Positions 13,790 through 14,950 of a DNA stretch of 14,950 bases are shown here, piece after piece. Where the stretch lies: the NCBI GenBank assembly GCA_964440605.1, contig CAYTSW010000067.1, positions 1 through 14,950 of the forward strand. The letters are read 5' to 3'. The DNA is from CAYTSW01 sp964440605. Lineage in GTDB: Bacteria > Planctomycetota > Phycisphaerae > Phycisphaerales > UBA1924. A model generated the notes under the pieces. The model searched no databases. It saw nothing but the letters and a program-made list of their open reading frames with translations, and was not told the DNA's origin. Numbering within the stretch: position 1 is the stretch's first letter; each line of letters begins with the position of its first letter. Position numbers and translations under genes: made by a program.

Positions 13790-14950
13790 TGCTTTGGGCG
13801 TTGATGCTGATGCCGCTCGTCGCCGCGGCCGCGGTCTTCGCGGCGCCGGCGAAGCAGTCCAAGCTGCTGGCAATGCTGGGGATGGGTGCCGGACTCGTAG
13901 TGGCGCTGGTGGCGGCGGTGCAGTTCGACTGGTCAGACGCCGCGGCCATGCAGTTCGCCTCGGGCGGGCTCGAGCTCTTCCCCGACCTGGGCATCGCGCT
14001 GAGCGTGGGCGTCGACAGCGTGGCCTTCTGGCTGGTGCTGCTGACGGCGTTCCTCGGGCCGCTGATGGTCCTCGGTTCGTTCACCGCGATCACGAGCAAC
14101 GAGCGGACCTACTACGGCTGGCTGCTGGTCTTGCAAGCGGCGATGATCGGCGTCTTCGCGGCGCGCGACCTTGTACTTTTCTACATCTGCTTCGAGTTCA
14201 CGCTCGTGCCGATGTACATCCTGATCAGTCTCTTCGGCTCGACGAACCGGCGCAAGGCGGCGACGAAGTTCTTCCTGTACACGTTCACGGGCTCGATCAT
14301 CGCGCTAGCCGGGCTGGTGTACGTCGCGCTGGAGACCGCGGAGGTGATGGGGGGCTGGACGTTCGCCATCGCGGATCTGATGCCCGTGGCTCAATCGATG
14401 AGCGCGACGGAGCAGGCCTGGGTGCTGCTGGCGCTGCTGGCGGGTTTCGCGGTGAAGGTGCCGCTGTTCCCGGTGCACACGTGGCTGCCGCTGGCGCACA
14501 CCGAGGCACCGACCGCGGGCTCGGTGATCCTGGCGGGCGTGCTGCTGAAGCTGGGGACGTACGCGATCTATCGCTTCGTGCTGGGCTTCGTGCCCGTCGC
14601 GGTCTTCGAGTACGCGGGGATTATCGCGATCCTCTCGATCGTCGGCATCGTGTACGCGGGGCTGATCTGCTGGGTGCAGCGCGACGTCAAGAAGCTGGTC
14701 GCATACTCCTCGGTGAGCCACCTGGGATTCTGCGTGCTCGGACTGCTGGCGCTCAACAGCGTCGGGCTCACGGGCTCGGTGCTCTACATGATCAACCACG
14801 GTCTCTCGACCGGGGCGCTCTTCTTCCTCATCGGCATGATGTACGAGCGGTACCACACGCGGGCCATTCGCGACCTGGGCGGCCTGGCGGCGCGCATGCC
14901 CGTCTGGGCCTTCTTCATGGTCTTCTTCACGATGGCCTCCGTCGGCCTGC
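13789..14950 (+). CDS. nuoM: NADH-quinone oxidoreductase subunit M, 3' end cut by the window edge
   Basis: The first 387 residues of an antiporter-like complex I subunit; full NuoM is about 500 aa. ATG 13789 overlaps the nuoL stop (TGATG), with GGAGG at 13775-13779. Conserved proton-channel residues are present: E136 in FYICFEFTLVPMYIL, K223 in GFAVKVPLFPVHTWLPLAH, and K254 in LLKLGTYAIYRF. AYSSVSHLGF and MINHGLSTGALFFLIGMMYER follow in normal order. Nothing is broken within the visible part. nuoN would be expected next, outside the window. Confidence 0.96.
   Translation, partial: MLWALMLMPLVAAAAVFAAPAKQSKLLAMLGMGAGLVVALVAAVQFDWSDAAAMQFASGGLELFPDLGIALSVGVDSVAFWLVLLTAFLGPLMVLGSFTAITSNERTYYGWLLVLQAAMIGVFAARDLVLFYICFEFTLVPMYILISLFGSTNRRKAATKFFLYTFTGSIIALAGLVYVALETAEVMGGWTFAIADLMPVAQSMSATEQAWVLLALLAGFAVKVPLFPVHTWLPLAHTEAPTAGSVILAGVLLKLGTYAIYRFVLGFVPVAVFEYAGIIAILSIVGIVYAGLICWVQRDVKKLVAYSSVSHLGFCVLGLLALNSVGLTGSVLYMINHGLSTGALFFLIGMMYERYHTRAIRDLGGLAARMPVWAFFMVFFTMASVGL

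Overview
The window is a dense, high-GC stretch of bacterial chromosome. It carries clear Shine-Dalgarno sites, frequent GTG/TTG starts, and many 1-8 bp start/stop overlaps. The kinase with a transmembrane helix and a C-terminal TPR array, the expanded Nuo subunits and the ferric-reductase/Rieske cassette together suggest a planctomycete, probably of the Phycisphaerae type. That placement is inference from gene style, not from a marker gene. I see no mobile element, CRISPR array or rRNA gene.

Layout. Positions 1-150 hold the start of an unrecognised minus-strand gene that runs off the left edge. Diverging from it is a RecQ-type helicase (206-1675) that stops just before the place where the RecQ zinc-binding cysteines normally lie. 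Then comes a tightly packed four-gene membrane redox cassette (1758-3949): two very small membrane proteins (71 and 49 aa), a six-helix ferric-reductase-like cytochrome fused to a Rieske [2Fe-2S] domain, and a membrane-anchored protein with a Cys/His motif on the outer side. A receptor-like Ser/Thr kinase with TPRs follows (4072-6687). After it lie a tRNA-Ala(UGC) with its own promoter and comM (6887-8437), whose promoter places the predicted transcript start on the ATG itself.

On the minus strand, pgsA and pgpA (9718 to 8463) form a two-gene unit for the last two steps of phosphatidylglycerol synthesis. Diverging from pgsA, a well-formed promoter (TTGCTG-N17-TATGCT) leads into nuoJ-nuoK-nuoL-nuoM, the proton-pumping membrane arm of respiratory complex I. 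nuoM is cut by the right edge. nuoJ is the first gene of this unit, so the complex I genes that usually precede it must be elsewhere. NuoJ, NuoK and NuoL are all longer than their usual forms.

The least understood and most interesting part is the cassette at 1758-3949. Its predicted topology is a cytoplasmic Rieske domain, a heme-bearing membrane domain, and an outward-facing Cys/His protein. This suggests an electron relay from the cytoplasm to the periplasm whose physiological partners cannot be read from the sequence.
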